DNA of 64,000 nucleotides from positions 620,001 to 684,000 of the forward strand of contig JASJFT010000001.1 in the NCBI GenBank assembly GCA_030770425.1, read 5' to 3'. Source of the stretch: Darksidea phi. Lineage: Eukaryota; Ascomycota; Dothideomycetes; Pleosporales; Lentitheciaceae. Both the position numbers and the translations under genes were made by a program. The notes below the pieces were generated by a model. That model saw nothing but the letters and a program-made list of their open reading frames with translations. It was not told the origin of the DNA and did not search any database. Below are positions 46,263 through 57,694 of the stretch, piece by piece (the stretch's first letter is position 1; each line of letters starts with the position of its first letter).

Positions 46263-47355
46263 ATGCATTCTTCCACTCTTTTAGCAACTCTTGCCCTTGC
46301 GTACCCATGTCTTGCCCAGTACGGTTTGAAATGGAATTATGATGCAACAAACCTATTCGATAATTTCGACTTCATCAATGAGCCCGATTCATCATTTACC
46401 TCCGGCTTCGCACAATATGTCTCTAAGGACGAAGCACTGTCATCAGGGCTTGCAAAATACACCAACAATAAGGTGCGCCTCGGTGTCGATACCAACAACA
46501 CGTACAGCCTAAGCAGCACGGGACGGAAAAGCGTACGCCTCCACAGCAAAGAACCCTTCAACAATGGATTGCTCATCGCCGACTTTGCACATGTCCCCGT
46601 AGCTGGATGCGGCATGTGGCCTGCCTTGCAAGTCCCCCTTTCATTTCCACGCGCTCGTCAAACCCCAATCCAACTGCGCATCTCTGGGGAAAATAAATAC
46701 TAATTATATGTAGTTGGGTTTACACAGGCGAACAATCCACCACCGCAGAGTACTCTGAAATTGATATCCTGGAAAACGTAAACCAAGCCACTGCCAACAC
46801 GCATTCCTTTTACACAGGGCAACAATGCACCATCGACATCAAGAAAGGCGAGCCACTCAAGACCGATAATTGCCACTATGAGCTCGGCATGGACAACGCC
46901 GGCTGTAGTTTCATGGCTGAAGAGGGCACGTTCGGCAACGCGTTTAACCAGAACGGGTACAGAGTTGTTGCATTACAGCTCGAAGCCGATGGGATCAAGA
47001 TCTGGCATTTCAAGAATGGACAAGTGCCGAGCGATCTTAATTCTGCCCGTCCGGATCCGTCTAAGTGGGCAAATCCGACTGTGCATATTACTCCGAAGAG
47101 CTGCGACTTTAAGAAGGCGTTCAGTCGGTTCCATGTGGTATGTCACTAGTGATCACAGTTGTAAAAGCAACACTGACCACAGAACAGATCATCAACACGA
47201 CATTTTGCGGCGGCTGGGCTGGCGGCGATGATTGGAATCTGAAGTGCGCTGCGCAGACAGGCCAACCGACATGTAATGCTTGGGTTGCGGGGAACCCTGA
47301 CGACTTCAAGGATACTTATTTTGAGATTAACTCTGTTAAGTTGTTTCAGAAGTAG
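46263..47355 (+). CDS. Secreted GH16 endo-beta-glucanase
   Basis: Three exons, 46263-46627, 46714-47137 and 47188-47355, encoding 318 aa. A signal peptide of about 18 residues ends at CLA. The GH16 active-site motif EIDILE places E137 (nucleophile), D139 and E142 (acid/base). GCGMWPAFW, HSFYTGQQC and TTFCGGWAG are typical of fungal GH16 mixed-linkage/1,3(4)-beta-glucanases. The enzyme should act on wall or plant beta-glucans outside the cell. The first intron (46628-46713) has a GCAAGT donor. Only this GC-AG splice restores the PAFW block, since the nearby GT gives the wrong frame. Clusters of putative N-glycosylation sites are visible. Confidence 0.92.
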
Positions 47356-48304
47356 TGCGGCAGCTAGAGGCCATGTAAGAGTTAGTGGGTTGAGGCGCAG
47401 GTAGATACCTTAAGTACCTATGGTAAGAAGAAAGTTGTAAGAATACAGAAAATAAAACTGTTGAAGAAGATTGTACAAAGACTGAGAGGCTACAGTTTAT
47501 TGGCTAGCTCTAAACATTGCCTTGTGACTGATCTTGCGTTCCCCCAGTTCTATGACAAGCTCTGGTATCTGAAAGATCAAGACGCCGGATATTTTATTGT
47601 GGTCGGGTTTCTTGCCGACGCGAACCCGTCACGTAGGATGATGAGCGAAGCTTGAATAATTACAATCAGCTAGTATGGAGGCACACTTACCTCATGGCGC
47701 TACCTCGTAACGTAAACTGTGCCTAGGCTGGAGCCATTGTAGATATGTAGCGATTGTGAAGCGGCTGAAGTGATAAGTAGCAGAAAGAGGACGGTAAATC
47801 CGCATCGACTTATGAAGAAGGCGCGACCCTGAACATCAACCTATATACGCTCAATAATGCGCATGACTAGCGCTCGCACATCGCTACAGAATCGCGGTTT
47901 GCAAAGCCTTTCGGTTCACCGCTACAGACGGATCCTGCTGTGTGAAGTTGATACAGCTTATCGAAGGCGATCAAGATGAGTGTTACCGCATACCGGCGCC
48001 GACTGGCTCGGTCGGAGTCGTCACTCTGCGGCAGCGCGGACTTGTCTGTAGATGATGCTGAGAGTATCCTAGAAGGCCTATCCTTCGTCAGTGTCTAGCC
48101 TTGCCGAATTATCCTAGCAACCAGCATCCAAGTTGTCGAATGTGTGCTTCGAGAGCCTCAGCGAGGAGCGGGAGATTGTTATGTTTACTGATGACATTCA
48201 TGAAAACCATGTAGAAGAGGGTACATTGCGACGGCAAGGAAAGGGTATCTACCATACAGCCCCACCGGAAAGGAAACCTAACACCGCCCAAATACGGTCA
48301 CTCA
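47356..48304. other. Intergenic region between convergent genes
   Basis: 0.95 kb between the 3' ends of the GH16 gene (plus) and the DUF726 gene (minus). No gene, repeat or RNA was recognised. Confidence 0.45.
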
Positions 48305-51079
48305 TCACATCAAACCATAATCATTTTCATCCATAGGCAACGGTTCCACCATGCTCAATTCCCCAAACTCACTACTAACCTCATCATCACTACTCTCACC
48401 CTCGTTGGTCGCAACCTCCGTAATTACAACAGCAGGGACATCTTTCGGTGCCCTAGAAGTATCCATCGTCGAAGGCACAACCAGCGGACTTTTCGGCATC
48501 TCTTTCAAAGACGGGGAGACTTTCTGGGTTTCGAGATCCCGCATCTTGATCTTATATTCTTCCTCTTCGTCGGACGAAGTAGGCTCTGTGAAGTTCGTGC
48601 GTTGGCGAGGTGCTGCGGGAGTGGGATCCATGTTTGAGGGAGCCTGACGTTGGTGCGAGCGGGAGGATACTGGAAAGCTAGATTGTCTAGAAATACTCGA
48701 AGGCCGACCTTCCGTTTTGATGGAGCCAGACAGCGGATCCATCGCCACAGATGATGCATCATGGGGCGGTTGTTGATTCGGGGTCGTAGATGCCGGCATT
48801 GTCACTTGCCTCCGTATCTGCGGTTGTTGCGCAGACCTTGATTGCGTCATGATTGGTCGTCGTAATGGCGACTGCTGGCTGATGCTCTGATTCGGCGAAG
48901 GTGTTAGCGGGCCGGACACGTTGACCAAAGTATTCGACCGGTCTTGTACCACAATCATTTCCGTTGCGCCTTGAGCTGATGGGTCCGGCTGATGGTTCTC
49001 CTTGTGCTTCTTGACATGCTCTCTAACCTGTTGTTTCTTCCTCTCGGCTACCTCCAAAGCTCGTTCCTGTTCAGCGACTCGGTTGAAGTCGATGTCACCA
49101 AACCCGATCTTAGTCAGGATGGTGCCGACGAGGTAGCGATACTTGTCATGACCATTGACGAGCGCGCTCATGTCGACGTTTTCAATTCCGTAAATGTCTT
49201 TGATATCTTGTAAGCCTGCAACGCCGAATTCGAGCTTTGCTGAACGATAGAGAAAGCCAAGTATATAGTCTTCGGTGCTGTACACGTTCACCACACGGGC
49301 AGCAACGACCGATCGTATGAGTCTCCAGGACTTGCTGTCGGAAGGGGCTGGTGTTCCCATTAGAACCACGGACTCCACGAGGCCGAAGGCGTGCTGTTCA
49401 GCAAGCTCGACTAGACAAGAATAGATTACTCTTGCTCCGATTGAGTATCCCATCAAAGTCACTGGACGTTTGCCTTGTACGCCGTCGATAAGGGCATGAG
49501 CTAAAACTTTTCCGGCCTTGTCCGCTCGGGCAAGCGCCACGCTGAATGGATTGTCGAGAACACTTGCAACTTTCACCAACCCGAGAGGCCAGAGTCCGGC
49601 GTATAGCGCTCCAAGAAGGGTGCGACTGACGATAGTATACGTGACACCGTCCCAGGCGTAGCTGAAGAGCACGTCATTGAGGGAATTGCCCAATCGGAGC
49701 ATGGCGTCGAGTTCGAAGCGAAGCGCAAACGGCTCAGTCCCAGCGGCATCGATGACCTCCCATGGTTTGCTAACGTCAGCTGGGGCGCTGAGCCAACCAC
49801 TAATGCCAATAGAGACGCGAAGGCGATGCTGCTCACGCTTCATAGGATCACGGGCGTCTTGCTCTTCAGCCCACTCATGATCACGCTGCGCTGATGGCCG
49901 TTCCGGGTCTGCAATATTTAGCGTGAGCCTAATAGCTGGACATTTTAACCTACCCTGAACAGGAATGAACTCAAAGTCTTGGACTTCTCTGGCATATTGC
50001 TCCATGATTCGTCCCGTCATCTTCGCACCGTAAGCTCCAAAAAGGGATCCAACAAGAACAGAGCTGCCAGCAAGAGCTCCCAGATAGGTTGAGACCACAC
50101 CGAGGCCCAGGCCGCCCATGACGGTACCAAGTCCCGCAGCTAGAAGCGGAGCCGCAAGACCCCCAGTAACACCAATAAGGACGGCGCCACCCACTGCCGC
50201 TAAGCCGACTTTCCACTTCCTTGATGCTGCATCGTTAGAAGTTTGCTTCTTGGCGGATTCTTCGGCATCCATCTGTGAAGCAGCAGTGGCGAGGAGGCCT
50301 TGAGCGACCGACTTCTCATGCTCGGAAAGGATATCCGACTCTAACTCTAGACTGCTTGCAAGATGGAGGAGTAGGACCCGCGAGTGTGCAGGATAGTGTT
50401 CCAAGCTGAGGAGGAGCAAGAGGAGACAGTGCAAGATCAGCACCCTTTTCTCCTCGTGGAACGCTAGGAGCTTAGTCTCAATAACGTCGTAGTGCCCAAG
50501 CTTTGTCTTCCCGCTCTTTGCATAAGTCTCGCTCCTGAATGGATCTCCCTCAAAATCGATCAGCAGCGAATTGCCCTGTTTCTGCCTCGTCGCCTCTTCT
50601 AGCATCTGCTTTCTCTTCGTTTTCGCTTGTCGGACGACCTCGCCTCGCACGCAGAGAACATCGCAGATCCGGTGCATGACGCCAGCTCGCCATTTGTCGA
50701 AGAAGGTGAGAGCGCTCCTTCGCAAACCCTGCATCTGCGTCGATTCCACCTCCATCCGTCTCGCCCGTCTAGCCCTCTCCGCGACCATTGTTGCCTCATC
50801 TTGCGGCTCATCGAAGCTTATAAGATCCTGTGCGGGGCTCTTCGGCTTTGGCGAGGGTGTAGGGATCGCAGCGGCAGAGGATGCCGTCTCGTGCGTCTTG
50901 TCAGGGTCGAAGGTGGCAATCAGATCGCTGCGCATTGCATCAGTGCACAGCAGCACCAGCAGGGCGAGCTCGACGCGAAGGGCGGGGGTCTCGAGAACAG
51001 AGGTGAGCGAGGTGCCTTCATCTTGTTTGGAGGCATCGGAGCCGGCACCCGTAATGACATTGGCGACTTTGAAGAGCAT
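48305..51079 (-). CDS. DUF726/TMCO4-family alpha/beta hydrolase (Mil1-like)
   Basis: The ATG at 51079 begins a frame of 924 codons; a probable 45-nt intron (49909-49953, GTAGGT...CAG, in frame) would give about 909 aa. Features in order: an N-terminal helical region with a mixed-charge stretch, a cluster of small-residue hydrophobic segments (VGGAVLIGVTGGLAAPLLAAG and the next 50 residues) that are likely membrane-embedded, an alpha/beta-hydrolase core with the nucleophile-elbow GYSIG (49452-49436), then a long disordered Ser/Pro/Gln tail ending in acidic residues. The family includes yeast Mil1, which binds the clathrin adaptor AP-1, and animal TMCO4. A lipase-like role in Golgi/endosome traffic is inferred. 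The frame is open upstream to a TAA near 51187 without an ATG, so an upstream exon cannot be excluded. Confidence 0.82.
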   Translation of the reverse strand: MLFKVANVITGAGSDASKQDEGTSLTSVLETPALRVELALLVLLCTDAMRSDLIATFDPDKTHETASSAAAIPTPSPKPKSPAQDLISFDEPQDEATMVAERARRARRMEVESTQMQGLRRSALTFFDKWRAGVMHRICDVLCVRGEVVRQAKTKRKQMLEEATRQKQGNSLLIDFEGDPFRSETYAKSGKTKLGHYDVIETKLLAFHEEKRVLILHCLLLLLLSLEHYPAHSRVLLLHLASSLELESDILSEHEKSVAQGLLATAASQMDAEESAKKQTSNDAASRKWKVGLAAVGGAVLIGVTGGLAAPLLAAGLGTVMGGLGLGVVSTYLGALAGSSVLVGSLFGAYGAKMTGRIMEQYAREVQDFEFIPVQGRLKCPAIRLTLNIADPERPSAQRDHEWAEEQDARDPMKREQHRLRVSIGISGWLSAPADVSKPWEVIDAAGTEPFALRFELDAMLRLGNSLNDVLFSYAWDGVTYTIVSRTLLGALYAGLWPLGLVKVASVLDNPFSVALARADKAGKVLAHALIDGVQGKRPVTLMGYSIGARVIYSCLVELAEQHAFGLVESVVLMGTPAPSDSKSWRLIRSVVAARVVNVYSTEDYILGFLYRSAKLEFGVAGLQDIKDIYGIENVDMSALVNGHDKYRYLVGTILTKIGFGDIDFNRVAEQERALEVAERKKQQVREHVKKHKENHQPDPSAQGATEMIVVQDRSNTLVNVSGPLTPSPNQSISQQSPLRRPIMTQSRSAQQPQIRRQVTMPASTTPNQQPPHDASSVAMDPLSGSIKTEGRPSSISRQSSFPVSSRSHQRQAPSNMDPTPAAPRQRTNFTEPTSSDEEEEYKIKMRDLETQKVSPSLKEMPKSPLVVPSTMDTSRAPKDVPAVVITEVATNEGESSDDEVSSEFGELSMVEPLPMDENDYGLM

Positions 51080-52430
51080 ACTGGAGTCTTTGCAGTCTGC
51101 GGGCAGATTGACGTGGAGCTCAGTGCTGCGATTGCGGAATGGCTGCCTTATGGAGTGGAGGTACAAGCTTCGCCCGTTTGGGGCTTAGATGCTATGGAAC
51201 CTGGAGGATTCGGCCCCCATTTATCGATTTGCCACCCATGGTAAGGTACATGCTGGGAAAGGCAGGTCTTTAACATGACGGTAAGGTTTGATATGTCTCG
51301 TGGAGCGTGTTTGTGATACTAGACGCTGAGGACGGCATCCTCAAGCGCTGTGGGCCGTCGCGAGAAGACGTGACTTGGTGTTAGCGTGTCGGTAGCGCCA
51401 TGTTCCCTATCTCGCATTCCCCCGACTTAACAGACGCAACATCTCCCCGGACCATTGCATCCTTATGCGCGCTCAAATTTCCTTTCTTTTTCTCCAAGGC
51501 TGCTGCCATCGCACTCACTCATAGCTGCAATACCCTGCATCCCTGTACCACAAAATACCAAGAGCAGCATGGTCCGAATGTAGCGACGACAAGGATACTT
51601 CGAAGAGCACGCCTGTAAATATCAAAACCTGAGACGGTCCACATTACTCTCTTCCCCTTTCAAAGCCTTGTCCGCAAGGGCCTTTAGTGAAAAAGTCGAA
51701 TTATCGTTGAAAACCGAAAAGTAAGAGAAAAAAAAAAGGGAAAAAGAGGAGGGGAGGTTAGGTACCGATTGACCCCCTTGAAAACATGTCGGCCAGTACC
51801 CTCTACACCCCCAGAGCGTAAAAGGGTTTGGTGGCCCTACGCATGTCTATAAAGTTTGCCATACCAAGATAACATCTCTGAAGAGAAAGTGTTGAAGCCT
51901 ATATAGACATCCTCGAAAGAGAATTTTAAAGCTTTAGGTGCACGGGTTGGTGGGATCGATCAACTGCCGGAAATAGCCTGAGTCCAGCCGTTTCCTAGAT
52001 GTGCTAGTTCGGTGCTTTTGGGCATCACATCCCTAGGGTAGGCGTAAGTGCAACATGGCCAGTCTTTACGAAGACGGACCTCATTGCCGACTAGTGAGGT
52101 ACAAAGGGTGTGTCAACCGGGGCCGCAGCCTAGGCCATGGCGTGGAAGAGCAAGCTCCCTCCTCTCCCTTGGACTTATCGCCCCTAGCAGCACCGGGCAG
52201 TTCGCGCTTAAACATCGGCCCGGCCAGCTACGTAATTTCGATTGCACAGAATATAAGAAGAAAAGAACAGATAGTGTTAAGCGGTTTATCCCGCAGTTGA
52301 GGTTCAGCAGAGAGTCGGTTTCCAAGATCCCCGGCCATGCCATGTTATAATGTCAAAAAGCGATGATTTCTTCTGCTGCCGATTCTTAATACTTCGCCGT
52401 TCTACCTAAATGCCGGGGTGATGCGAAGTA
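51080..52430. other. Intergenic region
   Basis: 1.35 kb. It contains the promoter of the DUF726 gene and a purine-rich stretch with A10 (about 51728-51755). No gene is supported. Confidence 0.45.
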
Positions 52431-53885
52431 TCAAACCCCCTGCCACATAATTTCAAGTTTGGTACCATGGTCTGCGCCCGCATACACCTTCTCCTGCGTG
52501 GTTCCACTCGCAACCTTATCTGCACTCCATATCGCGTTTCCACCGGCCGCTAACTTCCCATCGCTACTCGTGAAGGCCGTCGGCGTACGCACACTACCAC
52601 CACACGTAAACACGCCGGACACAACACCGCACTTGCCCTTGGACGAGCTCAGTGTGAAACCATCGCCGGCTGAGGTAGCGGTGACAGTGGCGCAGGTACC
52701 GGATGTAAACCATGTGCCTGCTGTGATGATACAACCTTTCTTTGCACCGTCGACGTTGACGTCAAGAAACCCCCTTCCAGTGAACGGGGTGCCGGGGGTG
52801 CTAGTCTGTGTAGGTGCGGGACCGCCTGTCGTGGTAGGGACAGAGGTCGGACTGCTACCCCCGTTCTTGGGGAGGTATTTGATACCAGAAGCTGGGCAGG
52901 AAGACTTCATGCCGTCGGGATTCGAGGGCACAAATTCACCGGTTTGAAGGGACCCACGGACATCATAGTGGTACCAGATTTCGTTGAAGACGCCGGACTT
53001 GCAACCAAGGGTCACAGTGACGCCAGGACGTTTGGCGGCGAGTGCTTCTTGGATTTGCTGTGAGGTGTAGGTTTGCGAGGTCGAAGGCGTGATACCTGCT
53101 GCTGCGAGCCACTGCTTTGTGTTAGCCTTCCGTTTCGTGCAACAGTGATTTTTAGCGTACCTCGTAGCTGGGTAAGCCCTTGAACAAATCGACCGCTTTC
53201 TGGAAGTAATCCACCACCTCTTCGGTCGCTTTGTGCTCCGAATAACACTTCGGCTCCAGCGTGCTAATGCATGTGCCGTGCTTACTCCACTCATGCTGCC
53301 AAAATGACTCATCATCGCCTTTGTAATCTTTCCAATACGTGCTCATATAGTCCAGCAACTCGGTCTTGCCAAAGCTCGAAATGATGGCCGAGATGTTCTT
53401 GTATACGCGAGAAGGGTCGCAGTTCGCATCGTAGGAGCCGTCGCAGCGGTCGGGCCTGGCGAGCATCATAAATTAGCACCGGATCGTATTAAACCTTTTC
53501 CCACCCATGGGAAGAGATGAAGGACCTACCACAGACCATGTAACGTCCAACTATCATCCGGCCCCGTCGCCGGCTGGGTATCCCAAAACTGTGTCTGCAG
53601 TAATTGCCCGCCCGGCGCATTGAAACAGCACAGGTTCTCCACTATGGTTGTATTATGGCAACTCAACTGCGGGTTTGAGCAAGCTTGCGGCGTGCCACCC
53701 AGCACTGTCTGCCCACTGCCCAGGAGCATCTGCGCACCGCCTAGAGCGAGCTTCGAGAGCGATCGTAAGGACGGGATGGAGGACGCCATGCTTTCTGGTG
53801 TCGGGATAGAAGCCGGTGAGAGGGCGGACGAAGCATCTTGACTGCTGCTCTTTATAAGCGTAGCTAGGGAGTGCAGTATCGCCAT
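52431..53885 (-). CDS. RNase T2 family ribonuclease with C-terminal domain (Rny1-like)
   Basis: Three exons on minus, 53885-53530, 53455-53161 and 53111-52431, encoding 443 aa; introns 74 and 49 nt. Both catalytic segments are present: CAS I (SWTLHGLWPD, across the first splice) and CAS II (FWQHEWSKHGTC). A Pro/Thr/Ser-rich linker (about residues 290-320) leads to a C-terminal domain of about 110 aa, as in fungal Rny1-type enzymes. T2 enzymes cut single-stranded RNA in the vacuole or outside the cell. The first ATG (53885) gives a poor signal peptide. An internal in-frame ATG at about residue 33 (MASSIPSL...) is followed by a more hydrophobic stretch and may be the real start. Confidence 0.9.
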
Positions 53886-54727
53886 ACTAATGGCCGTTTA
53901 TCGTCGCGCAGCTCCGAGATCCCAATATCCAATACCACGTCTCCGTCGGACCTGTGACAAGCTTCGCGGGGCGATCCTTAGCAGACAGATCAATTCTTGT
54001 TTGCACGTTTACCGTTCCTCTTCAGCTAATTCGCTGCCTTCGAACTCCTTGTAATACACTGCAAACACGGCTGTCCTAAAGCGGGAGGTCGTAAGGTACG
54101 GTAAGATGGTAGGTCAACCTAGCTTCCGAGGACGCGCCCGGTGGATATCGCTCATATATGAAGGGGACAAAGCGCTGAGCCACTCAAGGCGCAGCACCAG
54201 GCATCACGCAGCCCAAGGTCACGCCGCCAGGCTGGCGTCAGAAGGTTTGAGACATGGATGAAGATCACTGGGCGATGGGCCAGTGATTGTCGTGGCGGCG
54301 AGGGCGTGGATCAAGGCACGTGGGGATGGCTAATGCAAGGGTCGTGTCCCTGCTGCACGATTTGCGGCAGCTTTGCTAGTTTGGGATGGCGCGTTTTGGG
54401 TTGGCGAGGGCATGGCTTGAGCCTCTTGATTGAGGACTTGGTGTTTATCTCTGATTCATTGATACAAGAAATTGGGTATCTATTGGTCGCTCTTGGTACT
54501 GAAACAAATGACTATATCCTCTCCTGATGAAATAGTCATCCTAACGTGTCGACAGTCGACAGTCGACGAGCTCCAGCGCAACGACATAGGTGACCGCACC
54601 GAGCTTATCAAGTCAACCAGAGGAATCCTTGCTTTAGCGGCGGAGAGCATCATGCTTTTACCTTAAACGCCACTGGTCGCAATGTCTCTCAGGATCATAT
54701 GCGCCTAACCTGCCAAAAAGATGTTGC
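53886..54727. other. Intergenic region
   Basis: 0.84 kb between the RNase T2 start and the 3' end of the next minus-strand gene. It holds a short GTCGACA tandem (54548-54567). No gene is supported. Confidence 0.45.
54548..54567. repeat. GTCGACA tandem repeat, nearly three copies
   Basis: Heptamer GTCGACA repeated twice plus GTCGAC. Short simple repeat in intergenic DNA. Confidence 0.9.
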
Positions 54728-56468
54728 TCAATAGTAGCGGTCCGCATCGTCGTAGCTTGGTTGACCATAGTTCCTGTCAACATCATCCAAGCTTCTATAC
54801 TGAGACGGGCCGCCGCCTCGACCGCGTCCTCTGCCACCTCCGCCTCGGTCTCCGCGATGTCCACCCCCACGTGCTCGTGCCCCATACGATGGATTCCGGT
54901 TTCCTCCGCGACCGCGGTCTCGGTTACCGCCGCGGTAGTTGTTGGAGGGACCATTCTGACGCCTGTCTTCGTATGAGCGCGGGTGCTGCGGCCTCGAATC
55001 TCGTGAGTATCCGTTGTCCTCCTCTTCATCCCGGGTTCTCCGCTGGTGTAACTTGTTTGGAAAGTAGCTCTCCCACCGGCTTTCGTTCGCCTGCTCTTCC
55101 TCTATCCTCAACACCATCTTCTCACCGACAACAGTCTCAAACATGTACGACTCTGCATCCGAGACGGGCTGCCAGTTGTTGATTCGCGCTGCGTCTGCTG
55201 GCCTCCCACCTTTGCGGATGGCAAGAACTACTGTAGGCGTAGGATTCTCCGAGTAGATTTTCGTTGACTTGGGAACTGGCTCCACTTGTGCTGCCCACAG
55301 CTTGTTCTCGAAACTTGCGATCCCAGTCACCTTCCAGACGACCTTGTTGCCAATGCCGCCCACTTTGTCGAGGATGCTCTTCGGACAGGGCTTCGGGGTG
55401 ATGAGTATGCTGTTGGCGAGATAGCGGATGTCGCCGTCTGGTGCATTGATATAACGCTTCGCAAGCTCGACAAGCTTCTCTGTCATGGCACTAGGGATCA
55501 TGTACCCCGTGTAGAAAACCGTCTTCTTGATCTGGTATGGCGGCATCCCCGGCGGGGTATTGCCGGCCTTGACCTGAAGGTTGTGAGAATTGATTATGCG
55601 TTGGATCTGGGCGATTTCGGTGACGGGTTCGAGCTGTGTCGCGTTCTCTGGTACTTGCATAACTTCGGCGACGAGTGGTTTGCGCGTTGTGGGCAATGAG
55701 TTTGCCATCAAGTCCTTGTTGAACTGGAAGAAGAAGTCGCGGAAGCCTTTGGTACTGGACAATGTTAGCACGCATAGTGAGAAGGCCTGCGGCGACGTAC
55801 TGCTTCACCCGATCCTCGTATATCCGTATCTCCTCTGCGTCCTTGTATGTGTACACAATCTCCTTAAGCAGCTCTTGCTTGAACTGCATGGTCGACTTGA
55901 ACTTCTGGCCGGCCGGGCCGACGCTCGGCTTGAGGCAAACCATATGGAAATGGAGGTTCTTGCTCCGCACCATGCGCTTGATGAGGTCGGCAAAGCCATG
56001 CTCAGAGCGGCCGGTGAGCAGCACGTTGAGCGCATCCTTCTGTTGCATCGACAGCTCAACGAGAGCGACGATCTGCTCGTTCCACCAGCCTTTCCACGCG
56101 CGGGCCTCCTCTTTATCCGCGCCCTCTCCCGTCGCCGCCAGTATGCTCGAGTCGTGCCACCAGCCGCCGTTGGTGAACATGTCGGGCGATGCGAGCTGGC
56201 CGACCGTTACGCCGTTCCATATCTGCTTGTTCGGAAGCGGGCTGGCAAACAGCGTGTTGTCGAAGTCGTAAACGTGGATCGATTTGACGTCAGCGACAGC
56301 AGGGAGGTCGTTGTCGTCGCACGACCACCGCTTGAGCGCAGTCACAGTGTAGTGGGCGTGCTTTCCGTTAGGGCCTGCATTGGACCCAGGCCGGGTCGAT
56401 GTCGCAAGCATGGTAGGTAATGAGCGGAGGACCGACGGCGAAGAGAGGCGCCTTGCGACGAGAAGCAT
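54728..56468 (-). CDS. HAD-like Swiss-army-knife RNA-repair family protein with RGG tail
   Basis: Two exons on minus, 56468-55801 and 55754-54728 (46-nt intron), encoding 564 aa. The HAD motif HVYDFDNTLF (D68, D70) opens the domain, followed by LLTGR and IYEDR typical of the HAD_SAK_1 family, which was named from predicted links to RNA repair. The middle part carries a second conserved region (FYTGYMIPSAMTEKL; HITPKP-like strand). The last about 110 residues are Arg/Gly-rich with many RGG boxes, a common RNA-binding tail. A nucleotide- or RNA-end phosphatase role is inferred from family naming only; no direct activity is known to me. A second ATG at 56411 would trim a basic leader. The gene is divergent from the RING E3 gene. 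Confidence 0.85.
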
Positions 56469-56845
56469 AGAACAAGATAGATTTCAGATTAGTTACAGAG
56501 AGGCCATGTGACCGAGGTGAACATTGAAGGGAAAGACCGGCAGCACGACAGACAACAGGCAATGTGTAATGGCTGCAGTTCTGTCCACGCCAACTGTGGT
56601 TTCTGGACAATCTTGGTGGCCCGTGCGTCCATAAGTCTTTTGCGCTTCCGATCTTTCGGAACTACTTCCTCATCACAGGATGTACACACTCACTCTTTCA
56701 TCTAAACTACAGTGTAGTCCCACGAGCCCAGTCGCAGAGAGATCGCATTGTTGCTGCCTAGCGGTAGAAGTCGCCCCTTAGGGTCACCACTCCTCCGTCC
56801 GCCTTCACGCCACCATCCGATCAACGCCACACTCCTCACCGTCGC
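56469..56845. promoter_or_regulatory. Divergent promoter, HAD-SAK / RING E3
   Basis: 377 bp between divergent start codons, carrying both promoters. No specific motif was identified. Confidence 0.5.
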
Positions 56846-57694
56846 ATGGAAGCGGACCCAGCATCGCATCAAGACGACGATGTCTGTGTCATCTGTCTTT
56901 CATCCCTTACCGAGCGAGCTATTACAGTTCCGTGCAACCATTACACGTTCGACTTCATCTGCTTGGTGAGCTGGCTGCAGCAGCACTCAACTTGTCCGTT
57001 GTGCAAGTCTCAAGTCACTGCTGTCCAATACGACTGGGTCTCAGCTACTGACTTCAGAACCTACACTGTTCAGCGCACACACCAACCCGCCGCTTCTGCC
57101 CAGGGTAGCTTCAGATACCCTCGCCATGAGCTTCCAAGGCGGATCCGAACATGGACCCGTCCATACCAGCAACCGCAGCCTGACATAGCAATTCTACGGC
57201 GTCGCCATGTATACCGAAATAAGTTATACTCGCTACACGTGGGCAGCAACCCGTTTTCGGGTTACCAAGATGTGTCGCCGGAGATGTTCGCCACTTCGGT
57301 GGAGCTGCAGTCGAAGGCAAGGACGTGGATTCGTCGCGAATTGCGCGTGTTCGCCTTCCTACAGACCGACCCCGAGGGTAATCCATCTAATGGCGCTACT
57401 ACTAGCAGTAATGCCGAGTTTTTGCTCTCGTATACCGTCGCTGTTTTGAAGAAGGTAGACTTGAAGGCAAGCAATGGCCATGCTGAAGAACTGCTGCAAG
57501 AATTCCTAGGAAGGGAAAATGCTCGGCTGTTTCTGCACGAACTCAATGCGTGGCTGAGAAGTCCATACTCGAAGCTTGGAGAGTGGGATCGAAATATGCA
57601 GTACAAAGAGGAGCTACGTCCACGGTTTGGCGAAAGCGGCTCATCGGACGGTCGGACAAAGCCAACAACACCACAAACCACACATGACGGATGA
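56846..57694 (+). CDS. RING-type E3 ubiquitin ligase, Topors-like
   Basis: Single exon, 282 aa. An N-terminal RING finger has C14-x2-C17, C30-x-H32, then Asp36 in place of the usual Cys, C39, and C50-x2-C53 (PLC). This Asp-containing form is seen in other fungal RING proteins, and Asp can bind zinc. Downstream, the IRRELRVFAFLQTD block and the helical C-terminal region resemble the part after the RING in Topors/ICP0-like ligases. Likely a nuclear E3; substrates unknown. The ATG at 56846 starts just 13 residues before the finger, normal for the family. Confidence 0.87.
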   Translation: MEADPASHQDDDVCVICLSSLTERAITVPCNHYTFDFICLVSWLQQHSTCPLCKSQVTAVQYDWVSATDFRTYTVQRTHQPAASAQGSFRYPRHELPRRIRTWTRPYQQPQPDIAILRRRHVYRNKLYSLHVGSNPFSGYQDVSPEMFATSVELQSKARTWIRRELRVFAFLQTDPEGNPSNGATTSSNAEFLLSYTVAVLKKVDLKASNGHAEELLQEFLGRENARLFLHELNAWLRSPYSKLGEWDRNMQYKEELRPRFGESGSSDGRTKPTTPQTTHDG

